Below, one piece after another: positions 49,801 to 61,719 of a stretch of 64,000 nucleotides of DNA. The position numbers and the translations under genes are program-made. Origin of the DNA: Spinacia oleracea (lineage: Eukaryota > Streptophyta > Magnoliopsida > Caryophyllales > Amaranthaceae); assembly GCF_020520425.1 (NCBI RefSeq), contig NC_079487.1, forward strand, positions 42,353,219 through 42,417,218, in the 5' to 3' direction. The notes beneath the pieces were generated by a model. It was not told the DNA's origin. It saw nothing but the letters and a program-made list of their open reading frames with translations, and searched no databases. Within the stretch, counting starts at the first letter, position 1. The number at the start of each line of letters is the position of its first letter.

Positions 49801-51205
49801 TGGAAAACTTGAAGTTTTCAAAGCTAGATTGGTTGCAAAAGGTTACAGGCAAGTCCACGGTATGGATTAAGATGAAACCTTTTCACCAGTTGCAATGCTA
49901 AAGTCTATGCGGATAATGTTAGCAATCGCTGCATATTACGATTACGAAATATGGCAGATGGATGTCAAAACCGCTTTCTTAAACGGCGTTTTAACAGAAA
50001 CTGTGTTTATGACACAACATGAGGGTTTTGAGGATCCAAAGAATGCTAAAAAGGTATGCTAGCTAAAGAAATCAATCTACGGATTGAAGCAGGCATCCAG
50101 GAGCTGGAATATACGTTTTGATGAAGTAGTCAGTGACTTTGGTTTCATCAAGAACGCAGACGAATCTTGTGTATACAAGAAGGTCAGTGGGAGCAAAATT
50201 GCTTTTCTAGTATTATATGTCGATGACATATTACTTATCGGAAATGACATTCCTATGTTGAACTCTGTCAAGATTTGGCTTGGGAAATGTTTTTTGATGA
50301 AGGATCTAAGAGAAGCACAGTACATATTGGGCATCAAGATTTACAGAGATAGATCTAAAAAGATGATTGGACTTAGTCAAAACACTTATATCAATAAAGT
50401 ACTTGATAGATTCAAGATGGCAGACTCCAAGCGAGGCTACCTACCCATGTCTCATGGAATGACTCTAAGCAAGACTCGGTGCCCAAAAACACTTGATGAG
50501 CGTAGACGAATGAATGGGATTCCGTATGCATCATTGATTGGTTCAATAATGTATGCTATGATATGTACACGCCCGGATGTTGCGTACGCACTCAGTGCTA
50601 TGAGCAGATACCAGTCAGACCCAGGAGAGGCACACTGGATTGCTGCCAAGAATATTCTGAAGTACCTGAAAAGGCACAAAGATGACTTCCTAGTCTATGG
50701 TGGAGATGATGAATTAATTGTTAAAGGCTATACGGACGCAAGTTTCCAAACCGACAAAGATGATTTCAGATCACAGTGTGGGTTTATCTTCTGCCTCAAC
50801 GGAGGTGTAGTAAGCTGGAAAAGTGCTAAGCAAAGCACCATTGCGGATTCTACAACTCAAGCGGAGTACATTGCTGCACATGAAGCAGCAAAGGAAGCTA
50901 TATGGCTAAGGAAGTTCATAGGTGAACTTGGTGTAGTCCCCTCAATTAAAGGACCAATAGCCCTGTATTGTGATAATAACGGAGCTATTGCACAGGCAAA
51001 GGAGCCTAGACACCACCAAAGAGTCAAGCATGTACTTCGTAGATTTCACCTTCTACGAGAGTTCGTTGAAAGAAAAGAAGTCGAGATAAGCAAGATTGTA
51101 ACTGATGACAACATATCAGATCCATTGACTAAACCTCTGCCGCAGGCGAAGCACAACTCGCACACTGCAGCTATGGGAATCAAGCATATTGGAGAATGGC
51201 TTTGA
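46857..51205 (+). pseudogene. Copia gag-pol of element C, interrupted
   Basis: One frame runs from ATG at 46857 to the stop at 51203-51205 if the MITE at 48049-48401 and one copy of its 9-bp duplication are discounted. It also has in-frame stops near 49424 (TGA), 49868 (TAA) and 50060 (TAG). Domains in order: gag; zinc knuckle CLYCDGIGHYKREC; protease, with the active-site DTG changed to NTG (VLNTGCGSH); integrase zinc region (HCRLGH.., with one Cys of the CxxC pair replaced by Arg in KRESC); integrase core (IHTDVCGP, RSDRGGEY, WNGVSERRNR); reverse transcriptase with YVDDILL; RNase H with YTDASF, STTQAEYIAA and YCDNNGAI. The arrangement (integrase before reverse transcriptase) defines Copia. 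It looks like the Tork/Angela group, not proven. No active product is expected. Confidence 0.88.
48049..48401. mobile_element. MULE-type MITE inserted in the element C pol
   Basis: Inverted ends GGAAAATTTGGTAATATTAA and complement, extending about 105 bp. TTTATTTTA is duplicated at 48040-48048 and 48402-48410. Removing the 353-bp element and one duplicate would restore the pol frame (362 bp, a frame shift of 2), so the insertion happened in an otherwise continuous frame. Confidence 0.85.
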
Positions 51206-52069
51206 TATCCTTATTTGATGTTTTAAAGTTTTAGAGTTTAATACTTTGTAAAACATTATTGGTTAATCATTCACAATAAATGAATAGAATTCATTTTTCC
51301 ATTTAATTTGAGGTTTATTAAATGATGAGTCCCTTCAATTTGACGAAATATTCAAGATAGACTGTTAGGACCAGTCCTGTGACTAAGAAATATCTATCAA
51401 GTGAACTTGAATGTCAAAAGTTGAAAATGGTCCCTGGTCGGAGTTTTCTATAAAATTGGACGCATAGAAAACGTTAGACGATTAGAATGCTAGATGACTA
51501 GTAGTTCTGTTTCTTGAACTATGTGGACATGTCAATGTCATAATCATTTGCATAGATACTTACTTTGGGAAGACTAGTATCGGACAGACCTATGAAACTT
51601 TACTGTAAGAGATGAAAATCTGTCATAAGTAAATTTCATTAAAATTATTAGACACTAAATCCTCAATACCTGAGTGATTTGAGATTACTTGTTTGAGAAC
51701 TGGTTACTTTGACGTTGACCAACCGTCGCACCGTAAAAGGAGGCTATAAAGGCAACGCTAAGGTAATCACCTATGAAACGAAGTCTAATCTCAAGATCGC
51801 AAGATTGGGATTGTCCTCCCATAAATCGGGATGAGATGCTTAAAAGTTGTACAAGGCCACTCGGAGAGCTAGAAACTATAAAATACATGGCCGTGCTCGG
51901 ATGAATCATAGGCTATGATTATCTGTTTATTTGATCAGTTGAACTCTGAAACCGAGAAACACCTCTGGACATAATAAGGATGACAACTCTTACCTTATGT
52001 TCAAGAGCAAGCATCGAGCGACAAAGGAATTAGGAAATGCACACTTGTCCCTAAGGATAAGTGGGAGAC

Positions 52070-53417
52070 TGAAGAAAATAGTGCCCTTGGTCCAAGTATG
52101 CATTCTATGTTAAGTCTAATAAATGCGGTTCAGTATTAATTAACAAGTTAATAATTCAGTGAGATCAAGTGAGCTGAATGCCTAGCTAGAGGCCGCTTCA
52201 GTTCAAGTGGAATTAATGATATTAATCCACAGCTTACTCTTGACTGAACCCGTAGGGTCACACAAATAGTACGTAAACGGATCAAGTATTTAATGGCATT
52301 AAATACTCCATCTATGGATATTCGGAATCGACGGATCTTGGTTTCAGTGGGAGCTGAGATCGTCAAAGGCAAGCAAATGAATACTCCGGAAACGATGATA
52401 TTGCCGGAAACGGAAATATGGATCGTATCGGAAATATAAATATTATCCAAGTCGTAGATGTTGCCGGAAACGGAAACATGGTACGTATCGGAAAATATTA
52501 ATGGAAATGGAAATATTATCGGAATCGGAAAATAATTCCGGAAACGAAAATATTAAATATTTGTTTGAAACGGAAATTAATTCCGGAATCGGAAATGTTA
52601 AATATTGTTCGTATCGGAAATGAATTCCAGAATCGGGAAATTAATCGGAAGCGCGTCGTATGAATTAGCATCGGACGAGCTTGCTAGACGAAGGCCCAGC
52701 ACGAAGCAAGGCCCACGTCCAGCAAGGAAAACGCGCGCCACAACACGCCAGCCCAAGGCTGCTCCAGGCCCACCGCAAGGCAGGCCCAACGCGCGCCCAA
52801 GTCTGCGGCAGTCGTGGGCTCCGTGGCAATTGGGCTGCGTTGCTCGGGCTGTGCGCGCGCGCATGGCACCCCTCGTGGACTGCTGTGTGGGCGTGTGTGT
52901 TTGTGTTCACATACGAAACCTAAAGCGTATAGGATTCGTTTAATGATTAAATTCCTAATCCTAAAAGATAAATTAATTAAATAAGAGTTCTACTAGGATT
53001 CTAATTTAATTAATTCGTATCCTAGTAGGATTCCAATTCTCTTTCCATACCCCTATAAATATGTGGCCTGGGTTCACAATTTATAACGAGTTTTCAAGTA
53101 TTCAAAAGTGACATTTTTGAGAGCAAAAATTCAGTCATATTATTGCCCTATAATACCCGAAAATTATAGTACCTTAAGGGCGATTCTAGTTGGTCAATCT
53201 TAAGGCGGATCCGGACGTGCTGTGGACTATCTACGGAGGGACGACACTTGGAGTCCTAAAGACTTGTTCTTGTTCGGTTCGGGCGCAGCTAGGGAGGGCA
53301 CGCTACAAAGTGTATGCATCTAAATTATGCTATATGATTATGTGTAAATAATATGTTTCCTGGCATTATGGTTTTTCCGCATGATTTATGTTTATTCATA
53401 TGTATCATAACCTAACA
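52070..53417 (+). repeat. 3' LTR of element C
   Basis: 1348 bp, from TGAAGAAAATAGTGCCC to CCTAACA. TATA box near 53054. It carries the CGGAAA-type repeat (about 52385-52650, shorter than in element A) and the GC-rich island (about 52680-52890). Confidence 0.9.
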
Positions 53418-56400
53418 GTCTTGTTTTATTACCATCCACTTTTCCGGTCCACATCGACCACCTTGCCAAGACATACGTTGTATCTCATAATCCATTTGCT
53501 CTTCACCGTATAGATATATGTATTTATCTCAGAAAAAGGTCAATTCTCCTCTAAGCATGGATCAAATCTCTCGATGCCGAGCCTCATCACCATAGCCATA
53601 GTGAGCAATACATCGAAACCCGCAGTTACCATCCCCATCAACATCGTTAAATCCACAAAGAAATGGATATATGAGGTTTGGTATCTGTTCCTTAAAGTGC
53701 CCTGCCAAATGATCAACACTCGTAAAAGTACCTAAACCATAAAACAAACAATTTAAAATAACATAAAATAATGCATTAAAAATGACATTAATTAGTGGAA
53801 ATAGAAATAAATACCCAACGAGAATGACGAGGAAGATGAGTAAATTCCAGTCGGCCGCGCCTCAGAATGAACACGACCACGACCACGACCACGAACCCGA
53901 CCCCTACTACCACTTCTACGCACATGCTCTACGTGACTCAGATTTCGTGTAGTGGAGTTTCTGTCGTTAGGTGGTCTCCCTCTCCTACTCACATTAGGGT
54001 CTGGTTTCACATGACCAGCGTGCTCACGGTGCAACTCATCATGAATCAGGCTCGAAATACCTCTAATAACTGCAACATCAGAATTTAATACCTCATCAAC
54101 TAGGACTCGAAAGTGATCTGCATCCTGTGCGGTCTCCTCGAGGAACTGGGGAATATTCGCCCCTTCCCTAATCCGCAAGGTCTTCCAAAATGGATCAATC
54201 AAATCAATGTACAACCCAACACCACATTGATTAGCTGTGAAAATGGTGCAAGCACATGGGAGTCCATGGGTCGTCAACAAAGCACCACCGCAACGTTCAT
54301 ACACTTCAACACTCAACTCCCACATCCTTTTCTGCTCTTCTAAAATAAGGTGCAAAGCATGATGTAAAACACGACCGGTAAGATGTTGAAACAGAAATCC
54401 GTTGTACTTCACACCATGCTTCCGTCTCGAGCTCTCTAAGCGATTTTTAATCTCAATGAACTGGTTCTCAACTGCAGCATGCACCTTTCTGAACACAGTA
54501 TCCAATGCCCCATGTGATCTGCCAAGCCAACTCTTCAAAACTGAATGTTGGCTCTCGACCCTACAAGTTGTTCTGTTTCCGAAGTGAAGAACTTTGTTTG
54601 TTTCATATCGAACGAACTTCTCTTTATGTTTAAGCCATGTACCATGGACATATGTCATAATTGCCGACCATCTTGACCAATTCTCTTCCATGTCTGCGAC
54701 TACCGCATTATACACAGCCTCTGAAGTAGCATTCATGATTCTCTTCCACACCCCGTTCTTGAAATATTCACCATTCAACTTGTTTCCACAAATCTTCCCA
54801 ACACGAGCCTCTACATCATTGTTTATATGCCATGTACACAACAAGTGAGCTGTGTTGGGAAACACCTCAGCAACCGGTTTCAACAGGCCCGGTTCTTTAT
54901 CTGTCAGGATTGCCTTTGGGCTCACGGAGGCCCCGAGGAGCATCTTCAACTTTTCCAACACCCATCGATAGCTGTCTGCCGTCTCATCTTTCATAATTGC
55001 ATAAGCGATCAGAAAATTCTGATTTGTCGGTGTCACACCAACAATCTCCAAGAAAGGAAATCCATATTTGTTAGTCTTGTATGTCGTGTCCATGCCAATG
55101 ACCAATGGGTATGTACGTAGAACTTCCACCATTGAAGGGTGGGAAACGAACGCGTGAGGTACCGCCCTACTCCCCTCTTCGACGGCGATCCATTGAACAT
55201 ACTTGTGCTCTTTCTCCAGGTGCAAGAATTGTTGAGCGGGATTTCTTCCTTCATTTGCATCCCGTCTAATTTTATCTTTGTAGTTGTAAATGTGCCTCAT
55301 ATTAGGATGATCATCTGGATACTCTGTTTGCACGGCGGGCATAATCACTTTTGGCTTGGCGTGCGCATTGTTCATCTGACGAATGAGATTCTTAGCTCGT
55401 GGACTTAGACCATTTATACCTCGATGACCCTCTTCATACACAACCAAACTATGATTGTGCGTGCCATGACCTTCACGCTTAACAATTTTCCACGCAAAAT
55501 CCATGCGTTGGACTTTCACTTCAAATTTACAACCGCACGCCTTAGTTTTTGTGTCTAGTCGTTCCGCCGCCTCCATATCTCGAGCACATTTTCTCCTTCC
55601 TCGGCCGCATTTCAAATTACGATACCCTCGACCATCCTTGAATTGTTTGTACGAAATTTTTGTCAACAAGAAACCCAGCCCAATAGCCACTTGTTTAGCC
55701 CATTCCGCCGCATCTTCAAAACTCGGAAAAATGTCATTTGTAACAAAATGATCAGAATAGTCTTTACCATCACCACCATAATCATCAGGCAACGGAATAT
55801 GAGCATTAAATAATAACCCAAGTTACTATAATACACAATAACTTAAAACTATATAATTCGATATTAAACATTTAAACATTAATTGACAATAGCATTCATT
55901 AATAAAATCAATTTACTTTTTTTTAACTAAACATATTTAATATTTTTTATATCAAATAATTATATTTTTTTTATTTACCTGAAAACAAAGCAATATAATG
56001 CACGTAATACATATTAGTCGACAAAAAACTTAATTCTAGTTAGCGAGTAAACAAACTAAATGTTACAAACTAATTAAGAAAAAGCCAAAAATTAAAGCCT
56101 ATGATATCTTTCCTTAAAAAAAACAAACAAAAAGCCAAGAATTTTAAACAAGTATGTCGGTGGACACACGAATAAAACATAAAAAAGCATGGAATATGGC
56201 TCACACCCCTATTCCCTCCCCAGGACAAAAAGGAGTCTCAACCCTATTCCCATCCTAGGCTGGAATAGGGATCTGAATCCTATTCCATCTTTTGATTGTC
56301 GCCATTACCAACACGGAATAGGGCTCACTTCCCAATCCCACCCTAGGACAAAATAAGAATCTAAGCCCTATTCCGTATTATCATTTATGTCGCATCCACA

Positions 56401-57147
56401 GACACGGAATAGGGCTCTTATCCCAATTCCAGCCCAAGGACAAGATAGGGATCTCACCCCTATTCCGTGTTTAACATTTTTTGTTCCAATCCAAAACACG
56501 GAATAGGGCTCCCAACCCTATTCCCACCCAAGGACAACAAGATAGGGATATCAACCCTATTCCGTGTTTTTTATTTTTGTTGCCACGTGTTCCTTAACTA
56601 ATTCTTTGTCAAATTTATTATAGTTAATATTCTAATTTTTTTTATTATGTTTTAATAATTTATTATTAAATAGGTTATTTTTATAAAAACTCATTTATTA
56701 ATTATATCATCAAAATAATTTATCCAAATAAATAAAACTTAACATTTTTTACTTATCTAATTATTAACTTAGTTATAGTCAACAAATAAACAAACAAATT
56801 TAATTATGGTCAACAAATAAACAAATAATTTAATTCTAGTCAACAAATTAACAAAACTAAATTAAAAACTAATTAAAGAAAATAAGGAAAACGAATTTTA
56901 TATTTTTGGAATGGGATTATCATCCCTATTCCTTGTCTAGGAAGAATTGGAAAAACAATCCCATTTCATTGAATTAGATTCCCTCTTATGCATGGAATAG
57001 GGTTGGTAATACTACTTCTATGCCTAAGAGGAATGGGATTTCCAGCCCTATTCCTTTGTTTTCTTGGAAAAAAAATTATTTTACCTCCCAAGTTGCTGCT
57101 GAAGCCGCCGACGACGACGGAGGCGTTGAAGGAAGGTCGTCGTCCAT
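53418..57147 (-). pseudogene. MULE transposase (FAR1-type) with C-terminal OTU domain, truncated and with stops
   Basis: Exon 1 is 57085-57147 (21 codons, MDDDLPSTPP..). Its intron ends near 55800-55840 (acceptor not resolved). Exon 2 runs to 53815, and exon 3 from 53731 into the LTR at 53417. Exon 2 shows a FAR1/GCM-type zinc region (FEDAAEWAK, KCGRGRRKC, ACGCKF, GTHNH), the MULE transposase core with catalytic Asp in MDTTYKTN and ILTDKEPGL, CTWHINND, CRVESQHSVLKSWLG, and a SWIM-like CGGALLTTHGLPCAC; its end is Arg/Gly rich. Exon 3 encodes an OTU cysteine-protease-like domain (DGDGNCGFRCIA, later YGEEQMDYEIQRMSW), with in-frame TGA stops near 53562 and 53531. The transposase core itself has no stop. 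The OTU end is lost at the LTR. Confidence 0.85.
56190..57060 (-). repeat. GGAATAGGG/CCCTATTCC hairpin array in the transposase intron
   Basis: Repeated short inverted units such as CCCTATTCC..GGAATAGGG and ACGGAATAGGGC (56190-56570 and 56905-57055), separated by AT-rich filler. The array is the inverted counterpart of 33983-35030, which supports common origin of the two MULE ends. Confidence 0.8.
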
Positions 57148-57599
57148 TTACGTTCTCAGCCTAAATTTCACTACAATCACAGTGATGACGACATCGTTGG
57201 TGGTGGTGGTGGTGGCGGCGACGACGGTGGTGGTGCTAGTGGTTGAGCTCACTGAGTGGAAAGAGTGACAATAATTTGAATTGAGGTGGTGGTGGTGGCC
57301 CAGCCAATTATGGCGGTGGTTAAGGTGGAGACAATAAAAATGGTGGTTGCCGGAATTTTGTGGTGGGTCTAGTGAGAGAAAGTGGGGTAAGTGGGGTAAG
57401 TGGGTGGGGAAGTGGGGTGAGTGAGGGTGAGGTGGGGTGAGAGGGACATTTACTTAAATAGAGGTGGGCGTTTTGCATAAATGCGGGCGACGAATAGTAA
57501 GACCCCATTAAAAATCACATCATCAAAACCGTAGTTTGCAATATCACATTTGTAAACTTTTCTTTTAGTCGACGCGGTTGACTTTGTACCCTTTTAATA

Positions 57600-58187
57600 T
57601 TTCCTCCATACCTAAATAGTTTCACCGTTTTGACTTTTATTTTTGCCAACGCATAACTTTGACCATCAATACTTATAATTATGTATTAGTAAAAATTATA
57701 AAAAGTTACTCCCTCCGTCCCGGAATACTTGACCTGTTTTCCTTATCGGGTCGTCCCTTAATACTTGACCTGTTTCTAAAAATTCAAATATTCTAACAAT
57801 ATTATATTATTTCTCACTCCACCCCTATTAACCCACCTACCCCCTACTCCATACAAAAAATAATTAAAAATTCAACCCCTACTCTCCCCAACCCCACCCC
57901 TTTACACATTTCCCACTAACTACATTAAAATAATACCCCACTATCAACTACTACCTATTAAATTAAATAAGTCAATTCAAGTCCCTTAAACTCTGTGCCG
58001 GTCAAACCGGGTCGAGTATTCCGGGACGGAGGGAGTAATATATTTAAAATATATATTAAGACAAACCTAATAATACTTTGTATAATAATTTTTAATTTTA
58101 TTTATTAGTAGAAAATTGAGGTCAAAGCAAGACAAGTGAATAGTGTCAAAAAGTCAAAATGGTGCAACTATTTAGGAATGGAGGAAG
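57600..58187. mobile_element. Stowaway-like MITE (outer), split by a second MITE
   Basis: Left end TTTCCTCCATACCTAAATAG is mirrored by CTATTTAGGAATGGAGGAAG at 58168-58187, with TA on both sides. The interior is interrupted at 57709. Confidence 0.8.
57709..58035. mobile_element. Stowaway-like MITE (inner, nested)
   Basis: CTCCCTCCGTCCCGGAATAC is mirrored exactly at the right end, with TA on both sides. It belongs to the family of 17655-17978. Confidence 0.9.
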
Positions 58188-59892
58188 TATAATTTACTTT
58201 TACTATCAATTGATACTTCTATATACTTGAAAAAAATATTCAGATGGATCTCTTTATGAGGTTTTTTGAGCCTATAACTACTATACCATTGAAATGATAT
58301 AACCGGGGAAAATGTGTAATTTTCCCTGCCTTTTATGGTTTGGCCCACCAGCATTTTCTTTTTCCTTTATTTTTCCAATCTCTCTCTAGAATTCTGGTTG
58401 AGTTTTCCAAAATTCAAAAGTTATATGATTTTCCTTTTAATTTAATTTGTAATAAATTTGCAGCTGTAAATTTGTAATAAATTTGAAAATGATTTTTTAC
58501 ACTTATTTTCATCCTCTCTCTCCAGAAACTTACCGGTTTCTTTGAGTTTTTCACCATTTGTCTCCCGCTCGTTTACTCTCCCTCCGAAATCGGAAACCTC
58601 CCCTTATTCCTCCCACACAAAATAACCTCCCCCCCTCAAACGCTTAACCGATGCACCATTGATAGCTGCCGCTACTTCACTTCAACATATAAGGGTTTCT
58701 CAAGACGCGTTTTGGAAACTGCATTTTGAAAACTTATTTTCTGGGTTGAGAGGGAGGAAGTTCCTTTAACTCGCCATTACAGGTAAAGATCAAAGCTTTC
58801 ATAAATATTCTTTGATAGTTATGTTGTTAAAACTCTGTATGTTTTTAATTTAGAGTTTTTTCGAAATTTGGGTAATTCAATAATGATGTAATTAGGGTTG
58901 GAAGTTTGTTTGATTTGTGGACTTATGTTTGTTTTGAAGATGCATGCAATTTTCAATTAAATTAAATATGGTTGTTGTTTTTGGGTTTGTGAATTTCTTA
59001 TGTATTTTTTATTTTTTGAATTTGGGTGATTGACTAAGAATAAGTAGTAAATAAACATTAGGTATTTTTTTAGTTTGTATGAAGAAACCTGATTAGTATA
59101 ACCTGATTGTTATATAATTCGGTGGTCTTAAATTTGACCCTTTTGGCATTTAGGTATCTAATTTATGAAAATGTTTATTAAATTTGAGAAATTTGTCATT
59201 TTTTGTCATCTTTGTTCAATTGGTCTTAAATTTCTGAAAATGTTTATTAGTATTTGAAATGGTTTGTAAAATAGAGGAAAATTTGTCTTGTAGGACTTAA
59301 AATATATAGAGAGCTTGCCAAATTCAGACAGGGGATATGTCTTGGTTATTTTCTCATATGTTGGTTGATGTTGTTGCTAGTATGGTATTATGATGGATTC
59401 AGTGTCTTACTTTTTTTGGTATTTGTTTGATATTCTTAAAGGTTCAAACCCTGAAGTTATTGTTAGTTTGGTAGTCTGAAGGAATCATTATTTATTTGGG
59501 TTTTGTATTCTAATGGATTTACTTGTATTTTGATGGCCTTTGTAATTTCACGATGGTCTTCAAAAAGGGTCGCACCGGGTCAAATAAGCAATGGGTGAGT
59601 ATTGTTAAGTGTGGATTAATGTGATCGTTGTTAAATTGGAACAAATTGGGTCCAAAATAATTTGTGTATTACTTAATCATGAATATGCTTTCAATGAATG
59701 AAGTTGTTAAGGATAATTCTCCCCAGGTACCCGACACTAGTAAGCTTAAGAAGTATACCGAACCTGTAATTGAAGAAGATGATGAAGAGTACGAGGAAGT
59801 CGCCTCTGGGTCAGGGGATGAAAGTGAAGACACACCATATGAAGAGAAGGGTGAAGAACTCGAAGACGAAGAAGATGATTGTTGTGGGAACT
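58188..59892 (+). pseudogene. Unrecognised gene, 5' part, cut by a Copia LTR
   Basis: CT-rich leader-like sequence at about 58500-58780 ends at a good donor (ACAG|GTAAAGA). An ATG at about 59551 opens MVFKKGRTGSNKQW and reaches a donor-like GGTGAGT. A further exon-like frame (within 59664-59892) has a strongly acidic stretch (EEDDEEYEE, then DESED, ELEDEEDD) followed by CCGNF. The frame then enters the LTR at about 59893. The splice structure is inferred and I recognise no family. It could be a host gene, or ORF1 of a DNA transposon. Confidence 0.35.
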
Positions 59893-60476
59893 TTGTTGGT
59901 GCTGACGTGTCACCCTTTACTCGGAGGTATCAAGTATGCGTTGGCACGATCTTCCTGCAACGCAAAACAAGAATATTCCCGTAGGAATATTCTCTCCGAT
60001 TTTTAAGTAAGTATAGGCTAGAGAGAGAAGTGATTTTTAGAGAGAAGGCAGAGCAGAATAGTTTAAGGTAGGTGGGAATGAATTGAATGCCCTTTTTACC
60101 TTGGGATCTGAACTATTTATAGGGCAAGGGTTTTTGAGAATTGGTCCCAAACCCTAACCATGATTGGCTGACCTCAGAGATGGGGACATGCTTATGTTAT
60201 ATCGTATATTTATGTTTTCCGAACTATTTTCCCGAAAAGTTATTAAATGAATTTCCGATTCATTTAATCTGGTGATCTGTTACATGTCAATGGTGTGACC
60301 TGGTAGGTTCAGTCAAGAGTAAGCTGTGAGCCTAATATAGATTAGAACTCACTGATCGGATGTATTGCTCCAGCCAGCTGTTCCGGTCACTTGATCTCAC
60401 ATAATTAATTATTCGTAATTAATCTGGACCTTGGTATTAGACTAATGCACATTGGGTGAAGGACATATTTCCTTCA
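59893..60476 (-). repeat. 3' LTR of Copia element D
   Basis: On the minus strand it starts TGAAGGAAATATGTCC (60476) and has a TATA box (CCCTATAAATAG, about 60113-60126). The end is placed at TGTTGG, 59893, by analogy with position 161. It is preceded on the minus strand by a purine tract (60477-60490) and pol, so this is the 3' LTR. Confidence 0.75.
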
Positions 60477-60490
60477 GTCTCCTACTTGTC

Positions 60491-61319
60491 ATTTAGACAA
60501 GTGTGCATTCACATTCCTTTGTCTCTTAGTGTTACTTTCTGAACATAAGATAAGATCCAAGCATCCTTATTAGGTCCAGAAGTGTTTCTCGGATTACTGA
60601 GTTCAACTGTTAAACTTTTACAGAAGGTTAAGCCTTAACCATTCTGAGCATGGCCATGCATTTTCACAATATCTAACTCTCTGAAAGGCCTTGTTACACA
60701 ACAACCTCATATCCTATCAAAGATAGGAGGACTATCCAGTCTTGCAATCTATGAACACTCACTTTGATTCATAGTACGCCAATAACTTCTTTTATAGTCT
60801 CCTTTTACAGTGCAACGTTTAGCGAGCATCAAAGCGAACTATTCTTCAAACGAGCAATAATAATTACTCATGTTTTGAGGAATAGTTCTAATCACCATTA
60901 ATGATAACTACTTATGACATGACTTTAATCTCTTAAAGTGTTCTCATTGTCAATCCGATACAAGATCCAATAAGTATCTATGCAAAAGATTTTTGACATA
61001 ACATGTCCATCTAGTTCAAGAAACTGAACTAAAAATCTACTTGTAATCTAATTTTCATTAGTCATTGGTCGCCCAACCTTTCAATGACCTGGATTAGGGA
61101 TCCTTTGTGACCTCAATCTTCAAGTTCACTTATGGGTATTTCTTTTTCAAAGAATCCATCTTGACATCCCATTTGAATGTTTTGACTCACTTGGTCTTTT
61201 TATTTAAAACTAAACCAAAATTAAATGAATATGAAATAAAGAATTTCATAAATATGAAATGGTTAAACCAATTGTTTTAAACACATATTTAATAGATGTT
61301 CTAAAACAAAACCAGAAAA
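60491..61319 (-). other. 3' untranslated region of element D
   Basis: Non-coding DNA between the pol stop and the polypurine tract, as in elements A-C, but diverged. No gene seen. Confidence 0.5.
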
Positions 61320-61719
61320 TCAAAGCCATTCTCCAACATGCTTTATTCCCATGGTTGCTACATGTGTGTTGTGTTTCACTTGTGGCAATGATTTAGCCAA
61401 TCGATCTGCGACGTTATCGTCAGTTTAAACCTTGCAATCTCGATTTCTTTCCGTTCAACGATTTCTCGAAGTATGTGAAATCGCCGCAGTACGTGCTTGG
61501 ACTTCTGGTGGCTCCTGGGCTCCTTTTCCTGCGCAATGGCTCCACTATTGTTGCAATACAAAGCCATTGGTCCTTTTATGGAAGGGACAACACCAAGTTC
61601 TTCGATGAACTTTCGAATCCAAACAGCTCCCTTTGCTGCTTCTGAGGCAGCAATGTACTCGGCCTCAGTTGTAGAATCCACAATAGTTCTTTGCTTAGCA
61701 CTTTTCTAGCTTACTGCCA
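61320..61719 (-). pseudogene. Copia RNase H / pol C-terminus of element D
   Basis: The minus strand reads DSTTEAEYIAASEAAKGAVW, LGVVPSIKGPMALYCNNSGAIAQ and KHVLRRFHILREIVERKEIEIA, clearly the RNase H of the element C type. A frameshift after about 61430 moves the closing motif to another frame, where the usual MGIKH..GEWL end and stop at 61320-61322 are readable. A Trp codon of the upstream SWKS motif has become TAG. The rest of pol is missing because a CACTA element starts at 61720. Confidence 0.82.

Larger units (their letters stand above)
44510..53417 (+). mobile_element. Copia-type element C, plus strand, lacking its 5' LTR
   Basis: Order: leader (44510-46856, with GC-rich island 44660-45280), gag-pol (46857-51205), 3' untranslated region, polypurine tract (52055-52069) and 3' LTR (52070-53417). 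The PBS and 5' LTR are missing at the junction with element B. This is the only copy here with a largely readable gag-pol, so the family's autonomous members probably resembled it. The right flank is the OTU domain of the MULE gene. Confidence 0.87.
32755..57545. mobile_element. Large MULE carrying two convergent genes, disrupted in the middle by LTR elements
   Basis: The left end (plus) and right end (minus) are homologous in inverted orientation. They share a terminal block with CTATTCGACGCCC / CTATTCGTCGCCC (about 32800 and 57490), a C-rich 5' flank, a first exon rich in Pro/Ser codons ending at a GT donor, and an intron starting with T-rich DNA followed by GGAATAGGGC..GAAATCC. The left gene encodes a plant mobile domain protein. 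The right gene encodes the MULE transposase with an OTU domain. Elements B and C now occupy 36117-53417. Exact termini and target duplication are not resolved. Confidence 0.6.

Noticed and set aside
36112..53422. Target duplication around the B-C composite
   Set aside because: CTACA on the left and GTCTT on the right do not match, and the flanks belong to different genes.
53867..55751. Plus-strand frames across the transposase exon
   Set aside because: Antisense shadows of the transposase reading frame, which has clear domains on the minus strand.
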